A stretch of DNA of 64,000 bases from Woeseiaceae bacterium (GTDB lineage: Bacteria; Pseudomonadota; Gammaproteobacteria; Steroidobacterales; Woeseiaceae), in assembly GCA_030065915.1 (NCBI GenBank), contig JASJCQ010000003.1:248001-312000 (forward strand), read 5' to 3'. This document shows, piece by piece, positions 52,141 through 59,667 of this stretch (positions are counted from its first letter, which is position 1; each line of letters opens with the position of its first letter). Position numbers and translations under genes: made by a program. Below the pieces are notes generated by a model. The model searched no databases and had not been told where the DNA came from. It saw only the letters and a list, made by a program, of their open reading frames with translations.

Positions 52141-52851
52141 GTGAAAATCGGAACTAGCAGATCTCTAGCTATTTTGGTTTTGCTATTGCTTCTCACTAGC
52201 TGCAATCCGAATTCGGAATGTGCCAGATTTGTGGGTTGCGAGCTGGAAATCGTAGCTACGGAAAACTCAGTTGTTGTCGGCGATGATGTTTCTCTCAACT
52301 TCAGCCTCTCCGGATTTAACTATTATGATCATGATCCAGTTGAATCGCTGATTGTTGATCTCTTCGAAGACCCGTTGTGTAATCTTTCGATCTCAGTCAC
52401 GCCTGAACCAGCAAACTCTATACCGGCGTCGAGAGCCTGCGTTACAAGTCGATTCAAGTTGCCAAGCGAAGAGGAAATTGCTCTCGTAAATGCGCGTGGC
52501 AGAAACCTGACCTATAAGGTCTCTCCAGACAAGCGGGTCTCAATTCGACTGGACGATGAATACACGTATAGCTTGCAAGCCAAGACCCTCGAGCAAGAGG
52601 ACGGCTCGATCAAAGTGATGTTCGCAGATGATGTCTACTTCTCCTTTTGTGGAAAGGCTTACGTCACCTTCTTCGGCAGGCCTAGTTACAATACCTTCAT
52701 GTCGTCCCAGGAAGGTGGTTTCATGGATATCCTGATTTTTGAACAGGTAAGCCCGACATCGGACACCTCGCCTGGAATACGTATCTCATCACCTGGCGAG
52801 GATTCGCAGGAGGACTACCTGGCTCTCTTCAATACAGAGCCACAATGCTGA
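52141..52851 (+). CDS. Lipoprotein of unknown function
   Basis: 236 residues, GTG start. The signal peptide ends in a lipobox (LLLLTSCNP). The mature part is beta-rich (VVVGDDVSLNFSLSGFNYYD, KVSPDKRVSIRLDDEYTYSL, DDVYFSFCGKAYVTFFG) and could be an immunoglobulin-like fold; no family is recognised. It is the only plus-strand gene in the repeat-rich segment. The A/T-rich composition matches its neighbours there. No clear Shine-Dalgarno sequence. Confidence 0.65.
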   Translation: MKIGTSRSLAILVLLLLLTSCNPNSECARFVGCELEIVATENSVVVGDDVSLNFSLSGFNYYDHDPVESLIVDLFEDPLCNLSISVTPEPANSIPASRACVTSRFKLPSEEEIALVNARGRNLTYKVSPDKRVSIRLDDEYTYSLQAKTLEQEDGSIKVMFADDVYFSFCGKAYVTFFGRPSYNTFMSSQEGGFMDILIFEQVSPTSDTSPGIRISSPGEDSQEDYLALFNTEPQC

Positions 52852-52921
52852 GTTGCTGTTGAAAGTAGAATTGCGAACTTCTGCAGTCGGACTAAAGGCG
52901 AGATCGGAAAGAAGCTTTGGC

Positions 52922-52956
52922 GACCTTCGCCTTACGGCCAGAACCAGCCGTTGAAC
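52922..52956 (+). repeat. Double-hairpin repeat, partial copy D (right half)
   Basis: CTTACGGCCAGAACCAGCCG followed by TTGA matches the right half of the family. The left half is not recognisable. It sits 26 bp from the end of the DUF805 gene. Confidence 0.6.
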
Positions 52957-52982
52957 ACCAAGAAATTCAGAGGCCAGAATCC

Positions 52983-53345
52983 CTAAGTGACAGCATAGGA
53001 CGCTGGGTCCGGTCCGTACTTGTTGTCGCCCCGATTGCCGGGGACAAGACCTACACCAACCCAGACCAATATTCCAAAATAAGGAACGACGGAAAGCAGG
53101 CACAACCACCAAGGAAGTCCAATGTCGTGCCATCGCTTTGACTGAACGACTAGTGAGGGTGGCCACAATACGACGGACATGATGAATATCATTTTTATCA
53201 CTTGATTTGGATGAAGTCCGGTAACTGCGGCCCAACCCCCCGCGAATGCCCCGATGACCGCAAAAGGGACTACGCCGAAGAGCCAATAGAACTTACGACT
53301 ACAACGGCCTTCGATCGAAAAATAGACACGTATAAGGAAGTTCAT
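52983..53345 (-). CDS. DUF805 family membrane protein
   Basis: 120 residues. It matches DUF805: an N-terminal YFSIEGRCSRKFYWLFGVVPF (the family's GRxxRxxFW motif), three to four hydrophobic helices, and SKRWHDIGLPWWLCLLSVVPY (family xxRRLHDxG motif, here KRWHDIG) before a GNRGDNKYGPDP tail. DUF805 proteins are small inner-membrane proteins of unknown function, often found in mobile or integron-associated regions. A frame-shifted minus-strand frame covering 52789-53286 is only its shadow. Partial repeats lie on both sides. Confidence 0.88.
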   Translation of the reverse strand: MNFLIRVYFSIEGRCSRKFYWLFGVVPFAVIGAFAGGWAAVTGLHPNQVIKMIFIMSVVLWPPSLVVQSKRWHDIGLPWWLCLLSVVPYFGILVWVGVGLVPGNRGDNKYGPDPASYAVT

Positions 53346-53404
53346 CCAGATTGCATTCAGGCGGGCGGCCTAGGTCACGGGCGGAAATAATACATCGATC
53401 AGCC

Positions 53405-53441
53405 TAGTCGACTCCTTACGGCAAGTAGCGGCCGCTGGCTT
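53405..53441 (+). repeat. Double-hairpin repeat, partial copy E (right half)
   Basis: CTTACGGCAAGTAGCGGCCG resembles the right half. No gene lies between it and copy F, so one unit may have lost its gene here. Confidence 0.5.
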
Positions 53442-53512
53442 TTACAGCAATTACCAACTGTCCGAGAAGTGCCTGTCCAAGAATTCGCCGCTGTGCTCCG
53501 AGCCGGGTAGAT

Positions 53513-53598
53513 TGCGATCGTCCCCTTTGGGTCAGAAGCCGTCAGTCTATCTCAAAAGGCTTGTGTGACTGGTCTCGGCCAGAGCCGGTCGTTCACAG
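53513..53598 (+). repeat. Double-hairpin repeat, copy F
   Basis: Left half CCTTTGGGTCAGAAGCCGTC, then AGTCTATCTCAAAAGGCTTG. Right hairpin GACTGGT, loop CTCGGCCAGA, GCCGGTC (seven pairs, two G-T), then GTTCA. The TCA at 53593-53595 is the stop codon of the HIT gene. Confidence 0.8.
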
Positions 53599-54069
53599 GT
53601 GTCGGCAAATCTCCGCGACAGTCTGCTTTTTTTCGTCTGTGACGATCAGATGATCCTGATGCTTCAATCGGCCTTCTCGCTCCAATCTTTCTAGATGTGG
53701 AGGACCGAAGCCCCAATCGCTGGCTGGTTGTCGCGGAACAACATGGAGATGGAAGTGCGGTACTTCCTGGCCACTGCCGACACCATTGTTCTGATAGAGC
53801 AGGACACCACCTGGGGAGTAGGCACGAACCAACGCCCGCGACAAACGTTTGGCGGCAGCCATCACCGCTGCTTCTTCGGCTTCTTCCAGATCTAGTAAAG
53901 ACGGCGCATGGCGGCGCGGGATAACAACACATTGGCCGACCTCGAACTGGCGGCCATTTAGCAGAGTCATCGTCAATACGTCTCCTTCGATGATCTGCCA
54001 TTGATGAGTGTTGCCGGTGACAATCTCGCAAAAAAAACAAGGGTCACCCTCCGGCATTGGAAAATACAT
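53593..54069 (-). CDS. HIT (histidine triad) family hydrolase
   Basis: 158 residues. The histidine triad is HFHLHVVPR (His105, His107, His109). An N-terminal CFFC pair (Cys11, Cys14) and FCEIVTGN are usual in HIT proteins and may bind zinc. VIPRRHAPSLLDL and NNGVGSGQEVPH are other family blocks. HIT enzymes hydrolyse nucleoside phosphoramidates or dinucleoside polyphosphates. It is the most recognisable enzyme in the repeat-rich segment, and its TGA lies in the edge of repeat F. Confidence 0.88.
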   Translation of the reverse strand: MYFPMPEGDPCFFCEIVTGNTHQWQIIEGDVLTMTLLNGRQFEVGQCVVIPRRHAPSLLDLEEAEEAAVMAAAKRLSRALVRAYSPGGVLLYQNNGVGSGQEVPHFHLHVVPRQPASDWGFGPPHLERLEREGRLKHQDHLIVTDEKKQTVAEICRHL

Positions 54070-54100
54070 GTCGATACCTAGGTCAGAATTGGCAGTCCGC

Positions 54101-54180
54101 GAACAGTTGCTTCGGGTCAGTAGAAGTCGTCCTACCTTAAGACACCTGTACGGCGACTCTCGGCCAGAAGCGGTTGTTAG
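54101..54180 (+). repeat. Double-hairpin repeat, copy G
   Basis: Left half AACAGTTGCTTCGGGTCAGT, then AGAAGTCGTCCTACC. Right half CGGCGACTCTCGGCCAGAAG followed by CGGTTGTTAG. The arms pair with several wobbles. It begins 31 bp upstream of the HIT start. Confidence 0.75.
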
Positions 54181-54189
54181 ATTCGATCA

Positions 54190-54456
54190 CTATTGCCCTA
54201 GTGCGGCCCCAAAGAGCCGGATCGCTGCGTATGCAAACGCGCAAGCCAGCAGAAGGTAAGCCGCGAGCAACACATAAATCTCATTGCCTTCCCACAAGAT
54301 GTTGAGAACCCTAATACTGGTTTCAACGTTCAGGGTACCCGTCCGTACTGCAGGCAATACCTCTGACCGTGCAATGTAAAAGGCGAAATATCCGAACGAC
54401 ACACATAGGGAAAAGAGCACAATACCGACAGTACCGTACATAAGCTTCTTCAACAC
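54190..54456 (-). CDS. Small two-helix membrane protein
   Basis: 88 residues from a GTG at 54456 (or 83 from the ATG at 54441). Two strong hydrophobic helices: GTVGIVLFSLCVSFGYFAFY and YVLLAAYLLLACAFAYAAI. The frame is open far upstream, but that part translates repeat H and the next gene's end, so it is not used. No family recognised. The start of repeat H is only a few bases upstream of the GTG. Confidence 0.6.
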   Translation of the reverse strand: MLKKLMYGTVGIVLFSLCVSFGYFAFYIARSEVLPAVRTGTLNVETSIRVLNILWEGNEIYVLLAAYLLLACAFAYAAIRLFGAALGQ

Positions 54457-54461
54457 TGAAT

Positions 54462-54540
54462 GTCCGCTAAGCGTCACTAAGAGGTATCCTACCTCAAAAC
54501 GCCTGGGTGGCTGGCCTTGGCCAGAATCGGTGGGTGAGCA
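54462..54540 (+). repeat. Double-hairpin repeat, copy H
   Basis: Left half GAATGTCCGCTAAGCGTCAC, linker TATCCTACCTCAAAACGC. Right half CTGGCCTTGGCCAG is a perfect local palindrome within GGTGGCTGGCCTTGGCCAGA. It sits between the small membrane protein and the MepA-like gene. Confidence 0.75.
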
Positions 54541-54548
54541 GCCGCAGA

Positions 54549-55229
54549 CTACAGGGGTTTGCAGGGCACATCGAAGTCGACGTGATAGTGGTCGTCGTGC
54601 CGGACCCACGAACGGCGAGTCGAGAATTCCACGTTCTCCTTTAGATATGGCCATCTGGGCGAGCTGTGAAGAAAGGGTTGGAGTTTTGGATCTAAGATAA
54701 CTCGCCAGATACCGATGCCATGCCGCTTAGCCGATACATCAAGCTGGTAGATATGCTCGGCTACCGCTTCAAAATCTATGGTCAATTCGTCTAGTTTACC
54801 TTTGGAGTCAAACTCCAGGTCGTAACCCCACTTGTTCAGAATACTACTCGGCAGTTCAACGGATTCACCGTCTTTGTTGAGTACCGGAACCATAAAATCG
54901 ACAGATAGACCGTTCCGATGCGTTTTGTGTGGCTTGAACTGTCCGCCGTCCTTCCAGCCCGTTTCGCCATACACAAAAACCTTTTCCGGAAGGACTTTCT
55001 CAAGTTGCGCATAGGCATCGATTACAACAGAATGAACAGTGCTATGGACGTAACTTCGCCCAGCGATTCTTCCTACGGCCCAGTGCGCCGAGTAGTTTGA
55101 CCCTGATGCGGGCAGCTTCCAGCCATTCTCAAGCCTGCCATTCGACGTCGTCCCATAGCAGACACTAGGCTCCTGCCCATAGGCTTGAACAACCAAGAAC
55201 ATTGAAATCAGAAACGAAATTCGAAGCAA
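54549..55229 (-). CDS. MepA-like (M74) murein endopeptidase
   Basis: 226 residues from a TTG at 55229, which has AGGA nine bases upstream and starts a signal peptide (LRISFLISMFLVVQAYGQ); the ATG at 55202 is an alternative. The LAS-type zinc site is present: His104 and Asp111 in HKTHRNGLSVD, and HDDHYHVDF (His214, His216). The Ser/Tyr-rich N-terminal segment (YVHSTVHSVVIDAY) also fits penicillin-insensitive murein endopeptidase, which cuts D-Ala-meso-DAP cross-links in peptidoglycan in the periplasm. It is shorter than E. coli MepA. Finding it in a repeat-bounded unit is notable. Confidence 0.8.
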   Translation of the reverse strand: MLRISFLISMFLVVQAYGQEPSVCYGTTSNGRLENGWKLPASGSNYSAHWAVGRIAGRSYVHSTVHSVVIDAYAQLEKVLPEKVFVYGETGWKDGGQFKPHKTHRNGLSVDFMVPVLNKDGESVELPSSILNKWGYDLEFDSKGKLDELTIDFEAVAEHIYQLDVSAKRHGIGIWRVILDPKLQPFLHSSPRWPYLKENVEFSTRRSWVRHDDHYHVDFDVPCKPL

Positions 55230-55253
55230 AATCCGTTTTCCTACGAAGATTGG

Positions 55254-55334
55254 TGACCACCTGGAATGGGTCAGAAGCCGTCGATTCACCTCAGAACTTT
55301 TGAGCTGCGGCTGACTGCCAGAACCAGCTATTAC
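55254..55334 (+). repeat. Double-hairpin repeat, copy I
   Basis: Left half GGAATGGGTCAGAAGCCGTC, linker GATTCACCTCAGAAC. Right half GCGGCTGACTGCCAGAACCA followed by GCTATTAC. The TAG of the next minus-strand gene (55334-55336) abuts it. Confidence 0.78.
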
Positions 55335-55894
55335 TATCCATTCTGAAATGACTGCCGGATAGCAGCGGCCAAGCCCTTCATGTCTCCCTTCATCATGAGC
55401 TTCCATTTGCCTTCAATCAATCTCATAGAGATCACATCCATCATCTCGACTGAGTTTTCCCCCCACCCGAGTCTCTGGCGAATAACCACGTGTGCTTTTT
55501 CGTCACCTTCGGGTACAGATCCGATCACCTCGATACCGTCGAAGGAAAAAGAACCAGATGCCTGCAGTTGTTGAAAGATCAACTGCAAGAACGTCGAGAA
55601 GAACTCCGAATCTGACATTGCATTGAGTTTCTCGACCGTAATGTCAGGCCCGAACAGGGCTTCGATCTGCTGCGGATCGGAGACATTCGGGTTCTCGTAA
55701 ACGATGCGCAACAAGTCTCGAAACTCGCCGAGCTCCTTAGGATCGAACATAGAAGCCGCTCGAACGTAGTCGCCTGATCTGACAATCTCATAAAACATTA
55801 CTGCAGTTGCCGACGGCTCTGCATCAGCTGCGGCGGACAACTGCGTGCCTACGGACATAGCAAGTAGGCAGACGATAATCTTCACAATCCGCAT
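55334..55894 (-). CDS. Exported hypothetical protein
   Basis: 186 residues; AAGGAT lies upstream of the ATG. A signal peptide (MRIVKIIVCLLAMSVGTQLSAAADA) precedes a mixed alpha/beta domain beginning EPSATAVMFYEIVRSGDYVRAASMFDPKEL and ending in strands VIRQRLGWGENSVEMMDVISMRLIEGKWKLMM. This is reminiscent of DUF4878/NTF2-like exported domains, but I am not sure. It is the last minus-strand gene of the repeat-rich segment. Confidence 0.62.
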   Translation of the reverse strand: MRIVKIIVCLLAMSVGTQLSAAADAEPSATAVMFYEIVRSGDYVRAASMFDPKELGEFRDLLRIVYENPNVSDPQQIEALFGPDITVEKLNAMSDSEFFSTFLQLIFQQLQASGSFSFDGIEVIGSVPEGDEKAHVVIRQRLGWGENSVEMMDVISMRLIEGKWKLMMKGDMKGLAAAIRQSFQNG

Positions 55895-55919
55895 GTCTTG
55901 GATCCTTCTTATGCAGTAC

Positions 55920-55985
55920 GAGACCGATGACCGTTATGGGTCATTTCCAGACCTCCATCATACCCCGAGATCAGCCGCTCGAACG
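55920..55985 (+). repeat. Double-hairpin repeat, partial copy J (left half)
   Basis: ATGACCGTTATGGGTCATTT matches the left half; the right half has decayed (only AGCCGCTC remains). It marks the right end of the array. The rest of the 303-bp gap 55895-56197 holds no supported gene. Confidence 0.6.
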
Positions 55986-56197
55986 ACCGCTCTCCGGCGT
56001 ATAGCAGACCTCGTCATTCGCCAAAAGTCTGCCTGTACTTACCTTCCCTACGCTATTAATTGCAATCCAACGCTCTTGGTTACCAGAAACCACAGCCTGG
56101 TATTTGGGGTCGGCCTGTACGAATAGTGCGGCGTGTGTAGTATTACCGTTGCTCGACGAAAACGAATGCGAATCAGTCACTGTTTGAGGAGGCAAGC

Positions 56198-57349
56198 ATG
56201 GTTTCTAGACGCGCCCTGCTAACGACCGGAGCGGCATCTGTCGTTATTGCCGGTCTGGGAGGCACCTGGTGGGCAACGACGGGGCCGGCGACATCGGCTC
56301 GTGCGCCGTGGCGCAGCGCCTCGGCCGGCCTCGGCGACCCTCGCCTCAATGCCCTGGCGTACGCCATCCTCGCGCCTAACCCGCACAACATGCAGCCGTG
56401 GCGGATCCAGCTGGAGGAGGGCCTCAGGTTCACCGTCTTCGCCGACCTGGCGCGTTTGTTGCCGGAGACCGACCCACCGGACCGGCAGATTACGATCGGC
56501 TTTGGCTGTTTCCTCGAGCTTTGTCGCCAGGCGGCGAATGAGTCGGGATACCGGGCAGACATCGCGTATTTCCCGGAAGGCGAGCCGCAGCCGCGGCTCG
56601 ACCAGCGACCGATCGCGACTGTCGAACTTGTCGAAGATCGATCCGTCCAGACTGACCCGCTATTCGCGACGGCACTCGGTCGGCGAACCAGCCGGTTCGA
56701 ATACGACCTGTCACGACCCGTAGAAGCCAGCGTGCTTCGGCAACTCGAGGCTGCGTCCGTAGACGGTGTTCGTGTTGCAACGACAGCAGAGGCCGGCCTG
56801 GTCCATGAGCTCAAGACACTCTGTTCGGATGCGTGGCAGGTCGAATGGTCCAACAAAGCTACTCGCCAGGAGAGCATTGAAGTCATGCACGTCGGCCGCG
56901 CTGCGGTTGAAGACAGGCCATACGGGATCGCACTCGATGACCGAATCAACTCAACGCTTGGCAAAGCAGGGATGGTGAGTCCGGAGGCGCTCGACGATCC
57001 TGAGTCCATGGCCTACCAGGAATCGTTCAAGTTCTACGACAAGGCCTGCCGTTCCGCCTCTGCGTTTGTCTGGTCAACGACGGAGACGAACTCGCGAAGC
57101 GCCCAACTCGATGCCGGACGGGCGTGGGTTCGAGTCCAGCTCGCAGCGAATGCCGCCGGGTTGTCGTTTCACCCGCTGAGCCAGGCGTTGCAGGAGTTTC
57201 CGGAAATGGCGGAACCGTATCGCAGGGCGCATGAGCTCTTAGCGAACGAAGACGGACAGACCGTGCAGATGCTGGCCAGGCTGGGTTACGGTCCCGCCGT
57301 TGGCGCGTCGCCGCGGGAGCGTCTCGAATCCAAACTCGTAGAGGTTTGA
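56198..57349 (+). CDS. Tat-exported nitroreductase-like (Acg family) protein
   Basis: 383 residues; an excellent GAGGAGG lies seven bases before the ATG. The N-terminus MVSRRALLTTGAASVVIAGL is a twin-arginine signal. The rest matches Acg-like nitroreductase-fold proteins: YAILAPNPHNMQPWRI (FMN-binding start), GFGCFLELCRQAANESGY, FATALGRRTSRFEYD, and GRAWVRVQLAANAAGLSFHPLSQALQ near the C-terminus. Tat export suits a protein that binds its flavin before translocation. Members are flavin-storing or flavin-binding proteins of uncertain substrate. It is followed by the serine hydrolase after 7 bp. Confidence 0.85.
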   Translation: MVSRRALLTTGAASVVIAGLGGTWWATTGPATSARAPWRSASAGLGDPRLNALAYAILAPNPHNMQPWRIQLEEGLRFTVFADLARLLPETDPPDRQITIGFGCFLELCRQAANESGYRADIAYFPEGEPQPRLDQRPIATVELVEDRSVQTDPLFATALGRRTSRFEYDLSRPVEASVLRQLEAASVDGVRVATTAEAGLVHELKTLCSDAWQVEWSNKATRQESIEVMHVGRAAVEDRPYGIALDDRINSTLGKAGMVSPEALDDPESMAYQESFKFYDKACRSASAFVWSTTETNSRSAQLDAGRAWVRVQLAANAAGLSFHPLSQALQEFPEMAEPYRRAHELLANEDGQTVQMLARLGYGPAVGASPRERLESKLVEV

Positions 57350-57356
57350 CAGGCTC

Positions 57357-58445
57357 ATGAAACGAATTGCCTGCAGCATCCTGATTTCCGCTTTTCTCGT
57401 CGCCTTCGGCGAGAGGGGGTGGGCCGAAGGTGTCTCGGCGGATACCGCAGAGAAGAACCTGCCGGCGCTCGTTGCTGAGCTGGTTCGAGAATACAGGATG
57501 TCCGGCGTTGTTCTCGTAACGGCGAACGGCGAGTCCGTTTTTGAGCAGGCCTTTAACCTCGACGCGTTACAGTCGGACTTCCGGATTAAGGTCGATAGCG
57601 CGTTTACGATCGCGTCGATCACCAAGAGCTTCACTGCAACCCTGGTGCTGCGCCATGTCAGTTCGGGGAAGATCGACCTGGACAAGGCAGTCCGTGCCTA
57701 TCTTCCGGAGTTCGAAGCGCCCTACGCTGAAGACGTCACCGTGCGACAGCTTCTTCAGAACCGATCCGGCATCCCTCACTACGTCGACATTCCAGGCTGG
57801 TTCGATCCGGAGCTCAAGAGCGGCTTCACGCCCGAGTCGTTCCTGGCCCGGATCGCGGCACTAGAGTTGCGTTTTCCGCCAGGTGAGGACTATCACTACT
57901 CCAACGCAAACTATTACCTGCTTGGCCTCATTCTCGAATCGGTGACAGGAGACGCTTACGAAACGCTTCTCCAGGAGCAGATCCTAAATCCGCTTGGACT
58001 CGAGAACACCGGGCAGATCTATTCACCGGGCTCACAGGCTATTGCACCAACCTACCTCCGTGACGGTGATACGTACGAAAACACTGTGGTAAGCAACCCG
58101 ATCCTGTTTAGGGCCACAGCATCGCAGTATTCGTCAGCGCAAGACCTGAGCACATTTGGTCGGGCGCTGATGCAGGGGGCTGTTCTTGATTCAGCGATGC
58201 GCGACGTGCTTTTGGACAGTGACGCACCGATGGGCTTCATCGTGACATCGGCACCCCTGTCGAATCGGGAAACTAGCATCGTTACCTATAATGGTGAGCT
58301 TGTGGGGGCGACCAGTATGCTGACGATTTTTCCCGATCAGGACGGCACGATTGTCATCCTCTCGAACAGCAACACGCCATACTCTGCGCTGGCCCAAATG
58401 ACGCTGTCTATTGCAGAGCTTGTCTTCGCAGAACCCTCCGGCTGA
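57357..58445 (+). CDS. Class C beta-lactamase-family serine hydrolase
   Basis: 362 residues with a signal peptide (MKRIACSILISAFLVAFGERGWAEG). The catalytic SxxK is S87-I-T-K90 in FTIASITKSFTATL. The second motif is YSN in YHYSNANYYLLGLILESVTG. The third (KTG-like) element is not clear in the C-terminal part. Proteins of this size are usually D-aminopeptidases, esterases or carboxypeptidases, not true beta-lactamases. It lies 7 bp after the nitroreductase-like gene, so they share an operon. Confidence 0.86.
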   Translation: MKRIACSILISAFLVAFGERGWAEGVSADTAEKNLPALVAELVREYRMSGVVLVTANGESVFEQAFNLDALQSDFRIKVDSAFTIASITKSFTATLVLRHVSSGKIDLDKAVRAYLPEFEAPYAEDVTVRQLLQNRSGIPHYVDIPGWFDPELKSGFTPESFLARIAALELRFPPGEDYHYSNANYYLLGLILESVTGDAYETLLQEQILNPLGLENTGQIYSPGSQAIAPTYLRDGDTYENTVVSNPILFRATASQYSSAQDLSTFGRALMQGAVLDSAMRDVLLDSDAPMGFIVTSAPLSNRETSIVTYNGELVGATSMLTIFPDQDGTIVILSNSNTPYSALAQMTLSIAELVFAEPSG

Positions 58446-58524
58446 CCTCTGGCCGCTGCAGGAATGGAGTTATGCCGCCACCCCTTGCTACGGATTAAGC
58501 GGCCTTGGCCGCAGCTTTCGATTC

Positions 58525-59025
58525 ATGGATGAGAGCGTCATTCTGAGGGGTGTGCTGTTGTTCGTCGTTCTCCTTCCAGCAGGCTGCGAGCTTCGGGTTC
58601 ATGAGAACCTCTTCATCATCCCAAATGGATACACTGGCCCGGTTGAGCTTATTCTCATTGACGGGGCGGACGCCGCCTATAGCGTGATCGACAATCGCAA
58701 CGTATACGTTATCCCCGCCTCCGGCGTTCTTTGTGTTGCGTCCTTCAAGAACTTCACCTCCGGATGGGGCATAACCCATGCCAGGTACGAAGACAGCAGT
58801 GAGATTCCACTTGCACCGGACGATCAGTTTGACGACGTTCGCTTTGGGCCCTTGCTGCAGAGATGGTCAGCCACGCTAAGTCATGCAGGCAGGCGCACAG
58901 AAGTTCTCTCCGACCCGGAGCTTCTCTTCTATATCGGCAATTCGATTGAGATGTCTGAGGCCAGGGAATCCTGGTCGAAGCTGGAGCCGGTTTTTCGTCG
59001 CGAGTTTTGCGCTGAGGCTCCATAG
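58525..59025 (+). CDS. Lipoprotein, unknown function
   Basis: 166 residues from the ATG at 58525, giving a signal peptide with lipobox (LLPAGC). Codons upstream do not. The mature part starts ELRVHENLFIIPNGYTGPVELIL, resembling the IPxGYxGPV pattern of small exported DUF6843-like domains, an uncertain match. It is about 80 bp after the serine hydrolase. Confidence 0.62.
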   Translation: MDESVILRGVLLFVVLLPAGCELRVHENLFIIPNGYTGPVELILIDGADAAYSVIDNRNVYVIPASGVLCVASFKNFTSGWGITHARYEDSSEIPLAPDDQFDDVRFGPLLQRWSATLSHAGRRTEVLSDPELLFYIGNSIEMSEARESWSKLEPVFRREFCAEAP

Positions 59026-59141
59026 GTACTTCGGCGACGGATTGTCTGTGATGCAACGCAGGATGCTCAGTTCCCGGGCTAACGACCCAGGAATGGTCTG
59101 CTAAGGTCTCGACCTGGAACCTCTATCGGAGAGCGCGATCG

Positions 59142-59549
59142 TTGACGATCTTTAGTCACATCACACTAGGCGTGAACAACCTGGATGCGTCGATTGCTTT
59201 TTATGACGGTGTAATGGGAGTGCTCGGATACGAGCGCCATTCAACTGGCGACTCGTTCGCCGGCTACGGGCCGCGGGACGGCTCGCAGTTCGGGACGAAC
59301 TCTTTGTGGATACTGACACCGTCGGATGGCGAACCGGCGTCCGGTGCCAATGGCACCAATATCGCCCTGCATGCGCCGGACAGACAGGCTGTAAGAGACT
59401 TCCATCGGGTGGCCGTTGAGTTGGGTGGAAGAGACGATGGCGAACCAGGCGTCCGTGCAGACGTCCACCCGAATTTTTACGCCGGATATATCTACGACTT
59501 AGACGGCAACAAGCTAGTGATCGTTTGTCACTACGGCGAGGATGCCTGA
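59142..59549 (+). CDS. VOC-family (glyoxalase-like) protein
   Basis: 135 residues, TTG start with GGAGA about ten bases upstream. Two beta-alpha-beta-beta-beta modules: IFSHITLGVNNLDASIAFYDGVMGVLGYE and NIALHAPDRQAVRDFHRVAVELGGRDDG, ending HPNFYAGYIYDLDGNKLVIVCH. The metal ligands include His6 and a Glu/His in the second half. Such proteins are lyases, dioxygenases or resistance proteins. The substrate cannot be told. Confidence 0.86.
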   Translation: MTIFSHITLGVNNLDASIAFYDGVMGVLGYERHSTGDSFAGYGPRDGSQFGTNSLWILTPSDGEPASGANGTNIALHAPDRQAVRDFHRVAVELGGRDDGEPGVRADVHPNFYAGYIYDLDGNKLVIVCHYGEDA

Positions 59550-59667
59550 GGGCTACGCATCGCGATCGAACCGCTTGGTGACTGCAGTCGGTGCTTCGTC
59601 TTCGACCTCGAGAGAACGTCTCACCACATACCGGGATAAGCGAATAGTCACCCTGCCGATCCGAGCG

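Noticed and set aside
52789-53286. 165-codon minus-strand frame
   Set aside because: It overlaps the DUF805 gene in another frame, and DUF805 has clear family motifs.
50884-55985. Classical attC sites or a CRISPR array as explanation for the repeats
   Set aside because: No conserved RYYYAAC/GTTRRRY core pair is visible in all copies. The intervals contain whole genes of variable length rather than short spacers.
55971-56195. 74-codon minus-strand frame between the array and the nitroreductase gene
   Set aside because: The start would be a TTG inside the nitroreductase ribosome-binding region and no family is recognised. It could be a decayed array gene, but I cannot support it.
57120-57140. 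GGGTTCGAGTCC, resembling a tRNA T-loop
   Set aside because: It lies inside the nitroreductase-like coding sequence and the other tRNA arms are missing.
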